This document shows, in pieces, positions 23,916 through 34,772 of a stretch of DNA of 64,000 bases. The notes beneath the pieces were generated by a model that saw nothing but the letters and a program-made list of their open reading frames with translations, was not told the origin of the DNA and did no database searches. The stretch covers positions 29,588,177 through 29,652,176 of the forward strand of contig JAJEKV010000001.1 in assembly GCA_021234155.1 (NCBI GenBank), in the 5' to 3' direction. The translations under genes and the position numbers were made by a program. This DNA comes from Isoetes taiwanensis. Taxonomy: Eukaryota > Streptophyta > Lycopodiopsida > Isoetales > Isoetaceae. How positions within the stretch are numbered: the stretch's first letter is position 1; each line of letters begins with the position of its first letter.

Positions 23916-24781
23916 TTAGATCGGGTTTGACTTTTGAGCACATTACTCTAGCAGTTAGATCAGTTTGACTTTTGAGCATATTACTCTAATAAGTTGGTTT
24001 CATGTTTATAGGGTGATCTGACCAGATAACAGTACAAATGATCTCAAGAACAGGATTGATACTAATGACTACCAAGTGTCATATGCAGGAGCATCCTTCT
24101 TCCATTTTTATTGATCTGTCTTAAAGCATTCCTACCATCCATCCAGCCTTCTATTCTTTTTTTTTTCCATACCTTAACAGCACTCTGCAAAATCGCCTTC
24201 ACCATCATAGCAGAGTTGCAAGAATTTGAGACTAATTGGTTTGTGTGTTTCCATGACAGGTGCACTCTTCCTCCATACTTTTCATCTGTCATAAGTAGCC
24301 CGACCTTCCATTTAAAACTTCTTATTCTTGTTTTCATTCCCAAAAAGAAGAAAAGCACTCTGCAATTCATCTTTACCACCATAGCAGAGTTGCAACTTTT
24401 GAAGGTCAAGAAGGAGACATGCATTTTCTTGTTTTGGCGAAATCTCAAATACTTGCACACTCACTTCATCTCCATTCCATCACCACCCTCCCATATTCAC
24501 ACTCACTTTTGCCTTTTCTCACTCACCATATTCCATTCACATCATTCCATCACCATCCTGTCATGATTCACACTCACTTCTGCCTTTTCTCACTCACTAT
24601 ACTCCATTCACATCATTTCATCACCACATTCACACTTATTCCATCAACATTTGCACTTCACACTCTCATTCTATCATGTTCCTACTTAGACACCTTGGTA
24701 CAAGGTTGAAGACCCTTCTAGTTATTCATTTTTTGACCTTACATGGCTGAGGGGACCAGCCTTTTTCTTGTTTTGGCGAGA
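23916..24781 (+). other. 3' non-coding region of copy A
   Basis: Contains two 25-bp direct repeats of GACTTTTGAGCA with neighbours, two copies of ACCAYCATAGCAGAGTTGCAA about 190 bp apart, and a CACTCA-rich zone with a duplicated 86-bp segment (24495-24600). A 132-codon antisense frame (24460-24062) is also present in copy B. It is explained by recent duplication and is not called as a gene. Confidence 0.6.
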
Positions 24782-26675
24782 TGCTCCCCCCAAAGGGCAA
24801 CATGCTAATTGTGATCTATGCATTCAAACTAAGTCAACTCATCTTGAAGGACTAGGTCAAAGTTTGGAAGATCTTGGTATTCAACATTGATATGAAGGTC
24901 AAAGGATGTTCATTCTTCAAGTCAACAAGATCTTAAGTTGAAAGTTCACAAGAGGTATTTTATTTGGGGTCAAATGCTTAGTCAAGAATATACTCTAGAA
25001 GAATCTGGGTTATGAAGTTTGGAAGGCATCTTTTTGAAGTTTGGAAGGTAAAAGTTTGGAAGACTCCTGTATATATGGTACCAAATCCTGATTCTATCCC
25101 TCTTTTCCCACCTCTGTGTCCATATCTCATTCCCATCTGTTTTTATTTAACCATTGTGCCACTTCTTTACCACATTTGCCAAGTTTGCTCATCTCTAGCC
25201 ATATTTTCCTTTTCCTTGCACATCCTTATGGGACCTTATTGTTTTAGCTTTTCTCATGCTATATTCCCTCACCTTTGTGACCATCATTCATTTTCCTTCT
25301 CCTACTATTGCACTTAATGGCATGTCCTTACTCAAGACCTAAAAATGCCCTAGAATATTCTAAGATTTCATCTCAAGTGTACAAAAGTTCCATGGTCTCC
25401 AAAATTTCCAAGTATTCCTTGCCTTTTTCTATAGAGACCGTTAGAACCATGCTCGAAAAATCCAAAAATGCCAAAATACGGCATATTCTGAAAATATACC
25501 TCTAAAAATACGGAACCGTATCGCGCCATTTTCACGAAAAATACACTCGAGAACCCTAAATCCGAGTTTCTGCCTTGAATCACGCCAGATTTGATTCCAT
25601 AGACCTTGCAACCTACCTATTCTTATCTTCCCGCCCTTTAAGAAATGAATAAACCCATAAACTAAGGCTAAGAATCATTAAAACTAAACTATATACAGGA
25701 GATTCGACAAGAGCATTTTCTTGAAGGCCCAGAAGTACTCAAATCCGACATTGATCATTGCTGAGCAAGATCTGAACGATTCTTGAAGTTCCTGAGCTCT
25801 CCTCAATTGGATTTACAAAGATCTAGTTGACATTGCTTTCAAAAAATTATCTTATGACTTGTGATGATTATTTTATTGTATCTGGAGCTATGAAGCATTC
25901 TTATCTATTGTTACCATGATATATTTACCTTCATATCAATTTAAATTGACTGCCAAGTTGTCAAATCCATCTCTGATATTTTTCTTATCAATTCTTGCCT
26001 CAAAATATTCTACAGAAAAACCTTGAGTGCTTCCCAGCACTTTTGGCCCACTTGCCATCTATTCTTAGGGCCTGTGTAAGCCAAAGGATTTGGAATCATC
26101 CAAAAATACCACACCTAGCTCAAGTTATAAAAATTTCCTCACTGTTTTGATCAGTTTTGACTGTATTTTGCCAAATCCAGCCACAAAAAATACTTTTACA
26201 AGTCCAAATGGAAATCTGACTACTTGTCTCTCTTCCTTACCACCATTACATTATATTTGCTTTGGAAAATCCCAAAAACACGCTTGACAACTCCAAATCT
26301 CATTTTCGATCCTTTGTTTTCCATATTTGACTTCTATTGACCAAGTTTTGACCCCACTTTGAGATCGAATAACTCTCAAATTTAGTCTCTGACTTGGTCA
26401 GGGACTTTATCATTGGATACCTACAACTTTTTTGAGACAGTCTACAGCAGTTGACTCGAGAAATCAACCCACATTTCATCACCACATCTGTTTTAGTAAA
26501 GGTACCATTTTTTTGAAATGGAAAAGGTATAGAACTTCAAATTTTTGAGCTTCTCTATAAATTTATCTTGCATAGACTGATCACCTTAAGTGATCTGGAG
26601 GTTCTAACCCCAATTTGGGTGAAAACTCAGATTGGTTCCTTGTGGTTGACCTTTAAGTCAGGTTTAGGGTCAACA
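24782..26675 (+). repeat. LTR2 (shared middle LTR) of the Tat-like array
   Basis: This LTR is 1894 bp. Its first bases are TGCTCC where LTR1 and LTR3 have TGTTGC, so the terminal palindrome is damaged. It is the 3' LTR of copy A and the 5' LTR of copy B at once. Confidence 0.95.
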
Positions 26676-26678
26676 TTT

Positions 26679-26696
26679 TGGAGGTTCTACCGAGAT
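26679..26696 (+). promoter_or_regulatory. Primer binding site, copy B
   Basis: Identical to the site at 18463-18480, three bases after the end of LTR2. Confidence 0.65.
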
Positions 26697-26718
26697 TCTA
26701 CCTGGATTTTGAGAACTC

Positions 26719-28401
26719 ATGGCTCCAAAACAGAAATTTCCAGCAGAACAAGAACCAATGGAAGATCAGGAGACCTCAGAACCCTGCAGAGATAGATCTC
26801 TGCCCCCAAGTTTTTCAACTGGATTACTTCAAAGTTTGCCTTACCAGTTTGAATTGAATGTGCCTACTCCATTGCCTACTTTTGATTCTAGCATGAGTGC
26901 TAATACATTTCTGAGAATTTTTGAAGATTATTACAGGGATTATGGCTTTAAGAAAGGATGCAAGTTCTCACAATTTGAAAAGTGTTTTAAAGAGGAGAGT
27001 GAAGCTGGTGCTTGGCTGACTTATGAGAAGCTTATGGGAACCACTTCTTGGGATGATCTTGTCACCAAGTTTTTAGACAGGTTTGGAAAACTTGCTGCTC
27101 CTAAGGAGCTTGTTAATGAATTGCAAAATTTCTCCATTTATGCAGGTGAAAGTGTTAGTCAGTACAAGGAAAGATTCAGTACCTTCATGAATAGATGTCA
27201 GAAAGGTCAAGTTACCGTCCCCATGCTCTTTTTGGTGTCCTCCTTCATTAAAGGCCTATCTTCTAGACCAGAAATTCATAGAAAACTTATCAAGATTCAA
27301 GCTGCAGAAGGTTTTGATTCTATCTACAAGGTTTTTGCCAAGACAACTGAATTGACCAAAATGCTTTCTATCCTACCAGAAAAACACAATAGCTTTCATC
27401 ATGACCCCTTTTACCCTGATGCCACTGATGGCCCTTATGAACCTCACCATTCTGTCCCTATCTATGCTGTGCATAAAGAAAAGAAAAAAACCAAAGATGA
27501 AGAGGCTGATTCTCAAATTTCAGAGGTTAAAGCAGACTTGACAAAGGTAACTGAAGCTTTAGCAGAAGTGACCAAACAACTTGTGGAGCTCAAAGCAAGC
27601 AGGATAGGTAGAACTTATCCTGAATGTATTCATTGCAATAGAACTTCACATCCAGCTGATATTTGTTATTGGCAAATATGTCCTAAATGTAAAAAGAAAG
27701 GTCACTTTGGTAGAGAATGTCCAGTTTGTGCTTTTTGCAAGGAGATTGGTCATACTGACCTTAGATGTTCTGTCAAAGAATATTTTGCCAAGCAAGAGAG
27801 AGAGAAGAAACCTGAGGCAACTCCCCATGTAAGGTTTATTGAACCTACTAGTTCTATAAGGTTTGTGCAGGCTACAGAGATGCCAAAAACTGAGGAAGTG
27901 ATGGTGGTACAAACCAGAAGCATGGGAGAGGCCCATAGACCTGCTGAGCCTAATAAGTTTGTTCCAGAGCATTCCAGGAAATCAACATTGCCACCACCCC
28001 CTGTTATGGAAGTTCCCCCCCAAGAAATAGCTCCACCTCCCCAACATAAATATGGTAATAGAGATCAAGATCTTGATGAGTTGGATGTTTTACTAAAAAA
28101 TTCCAAAGTAAGTGTGGATTTATTTATTTTGTTAAAAATTGCACCTGGTTATAGGAAAAAGTTATTGCAACAAACTACTTTTAGTGAGGCAGTGGCTTGT
28201 GTAGGTGTTGCTAATGCCACTAATCTTATTTTGGCTCAAAATGAGGAAGATCCAGGTGCATTTATGTGCTCAGCTACTCTAGGAGGTTATTCTTTTTCCA
28301 ATGTGTTGCTGGATGGTGGCTCACCTCTATATATCATGCCTTATCATGCTATGAAAAAATGTGGGCTCGAGATAGATAAAAGAGCCCCTGGGATCTTATA
28401 G
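26719..28401 (+). CDS. gag-protease polyprotein of copy B, Tat-like element (protease truncated)
   Basis: Open frame of 560 codons from the first ATG after the primer site. Residues about 45-200 are a retrotransposon gag capsid region (FELNVPTPLPTFDSSMSANT, KKGCKFSQFEKCFKEESEAG). A lysine-rich stretch and a predicted coiled coil (about 255-290) follow, then three consecutive zinc knuckles (C-x2-C-x4-H-x4-C) at about 300-353. The protease active site LLDGGSPLYIMP is at about 535. The frame ends soon after because about 325 bp present in copy A (20133-20457) are missing, fusing AGATAAAAG to AGCCCCTGGG. Gag should assemble cytoplasmic particles and the aspartic protease should mature them; here the protease is incomplete. 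Confidence 0.9.
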   Translation: MAPKQKFPAEQEPMEDQETSEPCRDRSLPPSFSTGLLQSLPYQFELNVPTPLPTFDSSMSANTFLRIFEDYYRDYGFKKGCKFSQFEKCFKEESEAGAWLTYEKLMGTTSWDDLVTKFLDRFGKLAAPKELVNELQNFSIYAGESVSQYKERFSTFMNRCQKGQVTVPMLFLVSSFIKGLSSRPEIHRKLIKIQAAEGFDSIYKVFAKTTELTKMLSILPEKHNSFHHDPFYPDATDGPYEPHHSVPIYAVHKEKKKTKDEEADSQISEVKADLTKVTEALAEVTKQLVELKASRIGRTYPECIHCNRTSHPADICYWQICPKCKKKGHFGRECPVCAFCKEIGHTDLRCSVKEYFAKQEREKKPEATPHVRFIEPTSSIRFVQATEMPKTEEVMVVQTRSMGEAHRPAEPNKFVPEHSRKSTLPPPPVMEVPPQEIAPPPQHKYGNRDQDLDELDVLLKNSKVSVDLFILLKIAPGYRKKLLQQTTFSEAVACVGVANATNLILAQNEEDPGAFMCSATLGGYSFSNVLLDGGSPLYIMPYHAMKKCGLEIDKRAPGIL

Positions 28402-28432
28402 TCTAGCAACCCCTCGCACAAAGAAAATTGAT

Positions 28433-29116
28433 TTGATTCCTTTGATTAGGGAGCGTGCACTACCCTTCGAGAATGGTAAAGAAGGGTGTCTATGGTTTGA
28501 TGGAGGAATTTCAAAGAAATTGAATGTAGCTTCATCTGCAGCTATATTGAAGGATACCTCCAATAAACTCTTGGCTAAGGTAGGAAGGATTTTTCCCCAA
28601 GTAACTTCTAATGTAGCAGAGTACAAGGCTTTGATTGCAGGTCTCCAAGAAGATAAGGCTATGGACATTTCAATCATACACATTTATGGAGATTCTCAGT
28701 TAGTTTGCAGACAGGTTAGTGGTGAATATCAGGCCAAGAATGCTGACATGGAGTCTCTGAGAAACCAGGTAATGGGAATGCTTGCTTACTTCACTTCCTG
28801 GGAAATTACTCATATCCCAAGGGAGCAAAATTGGGAAGCTGATGCTTTGTGCAGGGAGTTTTGCCCCATATTAGTTATAAATGCATCACAAGAAGAAGCA
28901 ACGAATGAAGTTATTATTAATAAACATGGCCAGCAAAGAACTCTGTTTGTGGGAGATCTCTTTGATACACAAAACAAGGAAGAGATTACCAAATTCTTTG
29001 AAGAGAGAAGTGATGTGTTTGCTTGGGATTATTATGAGCTCATTGGTATTAAGGAAGATGTATGTCAATTTGAAATTAAAATTAAGGGGGGTGTAAACCT
29101 GTTTTCCAGAAGTTAA
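28433..29116 (+). CDS. Archaeal-type RNase H module of copy B, upstream of RT
   Basis: This frame holds a full RNase H fold of the archaeal/plant type: FDGG (first Asp), NVAEYKALIAGL (Glu), IYGDSQLV (second Asp) and NWEADAL (last Asp). It would degrade the RNA strand of RNA-DNA hybrids during reverse transcription. Copy B lacks about 63 bp (21 codons) of the linker found in A after the last Asp (28855). The frame ends early at 29116 because one base is lost in a G run at 29087-29092 (GAGGGG in A). It is part of the broken polyprotein, not a separate gene. Confidence 0.88.
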   Translation: MIPLIRERALPFENGKEGCLWFDGGISKKLNVASSAAILKDTSNKLLAKVGRIFPQVTSNVAEYKALIAGLQEDKAMDISIIHIYGDSQLVCRQVSGEYQAKNADMESLRNQVMGMLAYFTSWEITHIPREQNWEADALCREFCPILVINASQEEATNEVIINKHGQQRTLFVGDLFDTQNKEEITKFFEERSDVFAWDYYELIGIKEDVCQFEIKIKGGVNLFSRS

Positions 29117-29706
29117 GGAGGACCAATGCTTCACTTTTAGATCTAATCAAAGATGAGTTGCATAAGATGTTGGATGCAGGTGTTATTGTGGAAATTATTA
29201 ATCCTGAATGGGTGTCATGCATTGTTCCAGTGGAAAAAAAGAATGGTGCTTTGAGAATTTGTATAGATTATCGAGACCTGAACAAAGCCACTATAAAAGA
29301 TTGTTATCCTTTGCCTTTTCTAGAGGAAATTCTATATGCTGTTGCAGGGAAAGACATGTACTCATTTTTGGATGGTTTTTTCGGGTTTAATCAGATCAGT
29401 ATCAAAGAGGAGGATCAGCCAAAGACTTCATTTATCACTCCTTGGGGTACTTATGCTATGAAAAGAATGCCATTTGGCCTAATGAATGCCCCAGCTACTT
29501 TCCAAAGAGCAATGGATGTTATTTTCAAAACCATGTCTGCTGAAGAGTTTAGGGTGTATCTAGATGACCTTTGTTTGGGTTCTCGCTCTACTAACCATGT
29601 GGAACTACTTGCAAAAATTTGCCCTTTATGCAGGACTTCAGGAGTTAATCTAAATCCTAAAAAATGTATCTTTTTTTGCATCAAAAGGACAGCTCTTAGG
29701 ACATGA
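29117..29706 (+). CDS. Reverse transcriptase of copy B
   Basis: Typical Ty3/Gypsy RT blocks: LHKMLDAGVIVEIINPEWVS, ALRICIDYRDLNKATIKDCY, GKDMYSFLDGF, KTSFITPWGTYAMKRMPFGL, NAPATFQRAM and the catalytic YLDDLCLG. The frame ends in CIKRTALRT-stop because of an extra T in the T run at 29670-29676. Past it, another frame continues with ASKGQLLGHEVSSQGIQVAQ, the expected thumb region. The same run and stop occur in copy A. Confidence 0.92.
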
Positions 29707-31732
29707 AGTATCCAGTCAAGGTATTCAAGTTGCTCAAGATAAGATTGAAGCCCTCAAAAAGCTAGCACCTCCCAAGAATCTAAAGCAGGTTAAGAGCTTT
29801 TTTGGTATGACGAGTTTCCTTAGAATGTATATTCCAAATTTTGCTCATATCTTGAGTCCCATTTCTAAGTTGACCAGGGTAGGTAAATTTTCTAAATCTG
29901 AAAGCAAGCACATACCTATCACATGGACTTCAGAGTGCCAAGAGGCTTTTGACTTTCTCATTTCATCTATATGTGAAGCTACTCTTTTGAAAAAACCAGA
30001 TCTGAGCATGCCATTTGAAGTTTATATCACTGTTACTAAAAAGGCCATAGGTTTAGCCATTTTGCAGGATAAGCATACTATAGTTTTTGCAAGCAAACAA
30101 TGGTCTGCTCTTGAAGAAACATACACCAGAATAGAAAAAAGTGATGCTGCTCTCATGTTTCTTATTAATAGACAAGGACATTTGCTTCTGAAAAGCCAAG
30201 TTCAAGTTCACATGAAGCAAAACCCAATGGGCTTGCTATTTGGTAAAGCAACTAATAAACCAAAGATCCAGAGATGGGCTTGTAAGTTGCAAAGTTATGA
30301 TATTTCTGTAAAAGAGCTGCACTTGACACGAAATCCTAGCCTCTACTTGCCTTACATATTTTTTGATCATGAAGATGAATTGAATACTACTGACACTTCA
30401 CTTGCAGTAGCACATTTAGAGGTAACTCAAGGAGATCAAGCCAAAGGAGGATGGCAGCAACCTATTAGAGATTTTCTACAACATGGGATCATCTCTCCAA
30501 GCCTCACTCCAAGTCAGAAAAGGAGACTCAAGGACAAGTGCAGACAATTCAAGCCGATAGACAATGTCTTGTGCAAAATTAACAGGGATGGAATCTTGTT
30601 GAGGTGTGTAAATGAAGATGAGTCTGCCTTGATTATTAGGGAGATGCATAAAGGTATCTGTGAAGGACATTTTGCTGGGGATACCACTGCAAAAAAGATT
30701 CTCAGGTCTGGATATTATTGGCCTACTGTTTTTAGAGATTGCTATGAGGTCATAAAAACTTGCCATCAATGTCAGATTTTTAGTAAAAGAATTTTATTGC
30801 CAGCTGCCTTGAATCCTATCATATCTCCAGGACCTTTTCAAATTTGGGGGCTAGATTATATTGGTCCCATTAATCCTTCTTCTACAAGTCAACATCAGCA
30901 TATTATTGTGGCTACAGATTATTTTACTAAGTGGGCAGAGGCCATACCTTTAAGGCAAGCCGATGCCTTCACAACTGCAAGGTTTTTACATGAATATGTT
31001 TGTTCTAGATTTGGTATTCCTTTCCAGTTACATTCTGATAGAGGTACCCTTTTTGTTAATGAATTCATTGCTAATTTATTGAGCATTTTGAAGGTCAAGC
31101 ATACCAAAAGCTTTTCATATTATCCTCAGGGTAATGGACAAGCCGAAGCTACTAACAAAGTGTTGAAAAATATTTTGCAGAAGACAGTTGAGGTTAACAA
31201 AAGGGATTGGCATATCAAAATAGTGGATGCACTTTGGGCTTATAGAGTCACTATCAAAACAGCTACAAATCACACACCTTTCAATTTGGTTTACGGCATT
31301 GAGGCAGTTTTACCAGTAGAACTTGAGTTACCTTCCTTGAGATTAGCTCATAAATTGTGCTTACCTTTTGAACATGCCTTACAGGAAAGATTGGACGCCT
31401 TGTTACATCTAGATGAGTACAGAATGGAGGCTGAGAACACTAATTTGCTGAAAAAGGCTAAAGATCTGGCTGCATTCAAAGCTGCTCACAAAATACAGGG
31501 TACTTTTAGGAAAGGAGAGCTTGTTCTCAAATGGAATAAGTCAAAGGAAGATTCAGCTGGCAAATTTGATAATATTTGGGAAGGACCCTTTGTAGTGATA
31601 GAATCTGCATGTACTAATTCTTATTGGTTACAAGAGGTTGCTTCAGGAATGCCATTGCCAAACCCTATCAATATCCTGCATTTGAAAAGGTATTGGGACC
31701 AGAATGCTTGCTTGTCCCTCTTTTTACATTAA
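29707..31732 (+). CDS. RT-linked RNase H (degenerate) and integrase of copy B
   Basis: The listed start at 29807 is an internal Met; the frame really continues from RT. The Ty3-type RNase H region has FEVYITVTKKAIGLAI where active enzymes have an Asp (YTDAS), although YTRIEKSDAAL retains the Glu, so it is probably catalytically dead. The integrase follows: HHCC finger (GHFAGDTTAKKIL, CHQCQIFSK), core WGLDYIGP (Asp), QLHSDRGTLFVNE (Asp), GNGQAEATNK (Glu), and a C-terminal region with IWEGPFVVIES. No chromodomain is present, consistent with Tat rather than chromovirus elements. The stop at 31732 is followed by the 3' non-coding region. Confidence 0.92.
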
Positions 31733-32630
31733 AAAGGTTAGCGATTTACAGTAGGTTTAAGGTAGTTAGATCAGTTTGACTTTTGAGCACATTACTCTAG
31801 CAGTTAGATCAGTTTGACTTTTGAGCATATTACTCTAATAAGTTGGTTTCATGTTTATAGGGTGATCTGACCAGATAACAGTATAAATGATCTCAAGAAC
31901 AGGATTGATACTAATGACTACCAAGTGTCATATGCAGGAGCATCCTTCTTCCATTTTTATTCATCTGTCTTAAAGCATTCCTACCATCCATCCAGCCTTC
32001 TATTCTCTTTTTTTTCCATACCTTAACAGCACTCTGCAAAATCACCTTCACCATCATAGCAGAGTTGCAAGAATTTGAGACTAATTGGTTTGTGTGTTTC
32101 CATGACAGGTGCACTCTTCCTCCATACTTTTCATCTGTCATAAGTAGCCCTACCTTCCATTTAAAACTTCTTATTCTTGTTTTCATTCCCAAAAAGAAGA
32201 AAAGCACTCTGCAATTCATCTTTACCACCATAGCAGAGTTGCAACTTTTGAAGGTCAAGAAGGAGACATGCATTTTCTTGTTTTGGCGAAATCTCAAATA
32301 CTTGCACACTCACTTCATCTCCATTCCATCACCACCCTCCCATATTCACACTCACTTTTGCCTTTTCTCACTCACCATATTCCATTCACATCATTCCATC
32401 ACCATCCTGTCATGATTCACACTCACTTCTGCCTTTTCTCACTCACTACACTCCATTCACATCATTTCATCACCACATTCACACTTATTCCATCAACATT
32501 TGCACTTCACACTCTCATTCTATCATGTTCCTACTTAGACACCTTGGTACAAGGTTGAAGACCCTTCTAGTTATTCATTTTTTGACATTACATGGCTGAG
32601 GGGACCAACCTTTTTCTTGTTTTGGCGAGA
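31733..32630 (+). other. 3' non-coding region of copy B
   Basis: Same layout as 23916-24781. A GA-rich patch GGCTGAGGGGACC lies about 35 bases before LTR3 and may relate to plus-strand priming, but it does not abut the LTR. Confidence 0.6.
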
Positions 32631-34495
32631 TGTTGCCCCCAAAGGGCAACATGCTAATTGTGATCTATGCATTCAAACTAAGTCAACTCATCTTGAAGGA
32701 CTAGGTCAAAGTTTGGAAGATCTTGGTATTCAACATTGATATGAAGGTCAAAGGATGTTCATTCTTCAAGTCAACAAGATCTTAAGTTGAAAGTTCACAA
32801 GAGGTATTTTATTTGGGGTCAAATGCTTAGTCAAGAATATACTCTAGAAGAATTTGGGTTATGAAGTTTGGAAGGCATCTTTTTGAAGTTTGGAAGGTAA
32901 AAGTTTGGAAGACTCCTGTATATATGGTACCAAATCCTGATTCTATCCCTCTTTTCCGACCTCTGTGTCCATATCTCATTCCCATCTGTTTTTATTTAAC
33001 CATTGTGCCACTTCTTTACCACATTTGCCAAGTTTACTCATCTCTAGCCATATTTTCCTTTTCCTTGACATCCTTATGGGACCTTATTGTTTTAGCTTTT
33101 CTCATGCTATATTCCCTCACCTTTGTGACCATCATTCATTTTCCTTCTCCTACCATTGCACCTCATGGCATGTCCTTACTCAAGCCCTAAAAATGCCCTA
33201 GAATATTCTAAGATTTCATCTCAAGTGTGCAAAAGTTCCATGGTCTCCAAAATTTCCAAGTATTCCTTGCCTTTTTCTATAGAGACCATTAGAGCCATGC
33301 TCAAAAAATCCAAAAATGCCAAAATACGGCATATTCTGAAAATATACCTCTAAAAATATGCCATTTTCATGAAAAATACGCTCGAGAATCCTAAATCCGA
33401 GTTTCTGGCTCGAATCACGCCGGATTTCCATAGACCTTGCAACCTACCTATTCTTATCTTCCTGCCCTTTAAGAATTGAATAAACCCATAAACTAAGGCT
33501 AAGAATGAGGAATCATTAAAAACTAAACTATATACAGGAGATTCGACAGGAGCATTTTCTTGAAGGCCCAGAAGTACTCAAATCCGACATTGATCATTGC
33601 TGAGCAAGATCTGAACGATTCTTGAAGTTCCTGAGCTCTCCTCAATTGGATTTACAAAGATCTAGTTGACATTGCTTTCAAAAAATTATCTTATGACTTG
33701 TGATGATTATTTTACTGTATCTGGAGCTATGAAGCATTCTTATCTATTGTTACCATGATATATTTACCTTCATATCAATTTAAATTGACTGCCAAGTTGT
33801 CAAATCCATCTCTGATATTTTTCTTATCAATTCTTGCCTCAAAATATTCTACAGAAAAACCTTGAGTGTTTTCCAGCACTTTTGGCCCACTTGGCATCTA
33901 TTCTTAGGGCCTGTATAAGCCAAAGGATTTGAAATCATCCAAAAATACCACACCTAACTCAAGTTATAAAAATTTGCTCACGGTTTTGATCAGTTTTGAC
34001 TGTATTTTGCCAAATCCAGCCATAAAAAACAAGTCCAAATGGAAATTTGACTACTTGTCTCTCTTCCTTATCACCATTACATTATATTTGCTTTGGAAAT
34101 TCCCAAAAACACGCTTGACAACTCCAAATCTCATTTTCTGATCACTGTTTTCCATATTTGACTTCTATTGACCAAGTTTTGACCCCACTTTGAGATCGAA
34201 TAACTCTCAAATTTAGTCTCTGACTTGGTCAGGGACTTTATCATTGGATACCTACAACTTTTTTGAGCCAGTTACAGCAGTTGACTCGAGAAATCTCATC
34301 ACCACATCTGTTTTAGTAAAGGTACTATTTTTTTGAAATGGTAAAGGTATAGAACTTCAATGTTTTGAGCTTCTCTATAAATTTATCTTGCATAGACTGA
34401 TCACCTTAAGTGATCTGGAGGTTCTAACCCCAATTTGGGTGAAAACTCAGATTGGTTCCTTGTGGTTGACCTTTAAGCCAGGTTTAGGGTCAACA
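32631..34495 (+). repeat. LTR3 of the Tat-like array
   Basis: This LTR is 1865 bp and starts with a perfect palindrome TGTTGCCCCCAAAGGGCAACA (21 bases, positions 32631-32651). It ends CAACA at 34495, directly followed by the target duplication GGCAT. It lacks about 20 bp present in LTR1 and LTR2 near 33358. Confidence 0.95.
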
Positions 34496-34500
34496 GGCAT

Positions 34501-34772
34501 CCTTGCCTCTTGTTGTTGTTGGGAGTCCTGTAATAAAGTCCATACTTATTACCTCCCACTTAGCGTTTGGCACTGGCAACGGCTCCAAGGCACCTGGAAT
34601 TCGGAGCTGTTCCGCCTTTGTTTGCTGGCATATCTGGCACTCACGAATGTACCTTGCTATCTCCTTCTTCATGCCGGGCCAGAAGTAACTGCTTCTAATT
34701 TTGAAGTATGTCTTCATAAACCCTGCATGCCCTGCTATGGGACTATTGTGTGTATCATGTGACACTTATGTT
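34501..34772 (-). pseudogene. Chromovirus integrase, N-terminal zinc finger and first catalytic Asp
   Basis: The minus frame reads HD.HNSPIAGHAGFMKT.., YFWPGMKKEIARYIRECQIC and QQTKAEQL: the His-His-Cys-Cys finger of retroviral-type integrases. Then comes WEVISMDFITGLP with the first catalytic Asp. It is cut by the array at its 3' side and resumes in frame at 16568 (one copy of GGCAT removed). Upstream it is fused to gag by a large deletion near 34772 that removed protease, RT and RNase H. Confidence 0.92.

Larger units (their letters stand above)
16569..34495 (+). mobile_element. Tandem Tat-like Ty3/Gypsy array: LTR-A-LTR-B-LTR
   Basis: Three LTRs (16569-18459, 24782-26675, 32631-34495) separate two internal regions, A (18460-24781) and B (26676-32630). 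LTR1 and LTR3 form the outer edges TGTTG...CAACA, flanked by GGCAT at 16564-16568 and 34496-34500, so the whole array behaves as one insertion with one 5-bp target duplication. The insertion splits the chromovirus integrase. Domain order is gag (three CCHC knuckles), protease, archaeal-type RNase H, RT, RT-linked RNase H, integrase. A and B are near-identical but each carries private deletions and frameshifts; neither is intact as written. Confidence 0.95.

Noticed and set aside
24062-24460. 132-codon antisense frame present in both array copies as an antisense gene
   Set aside because: Its presence at 31911-32309 is explained by recent duplication; it contains an internal DNA repeat and no known motif.
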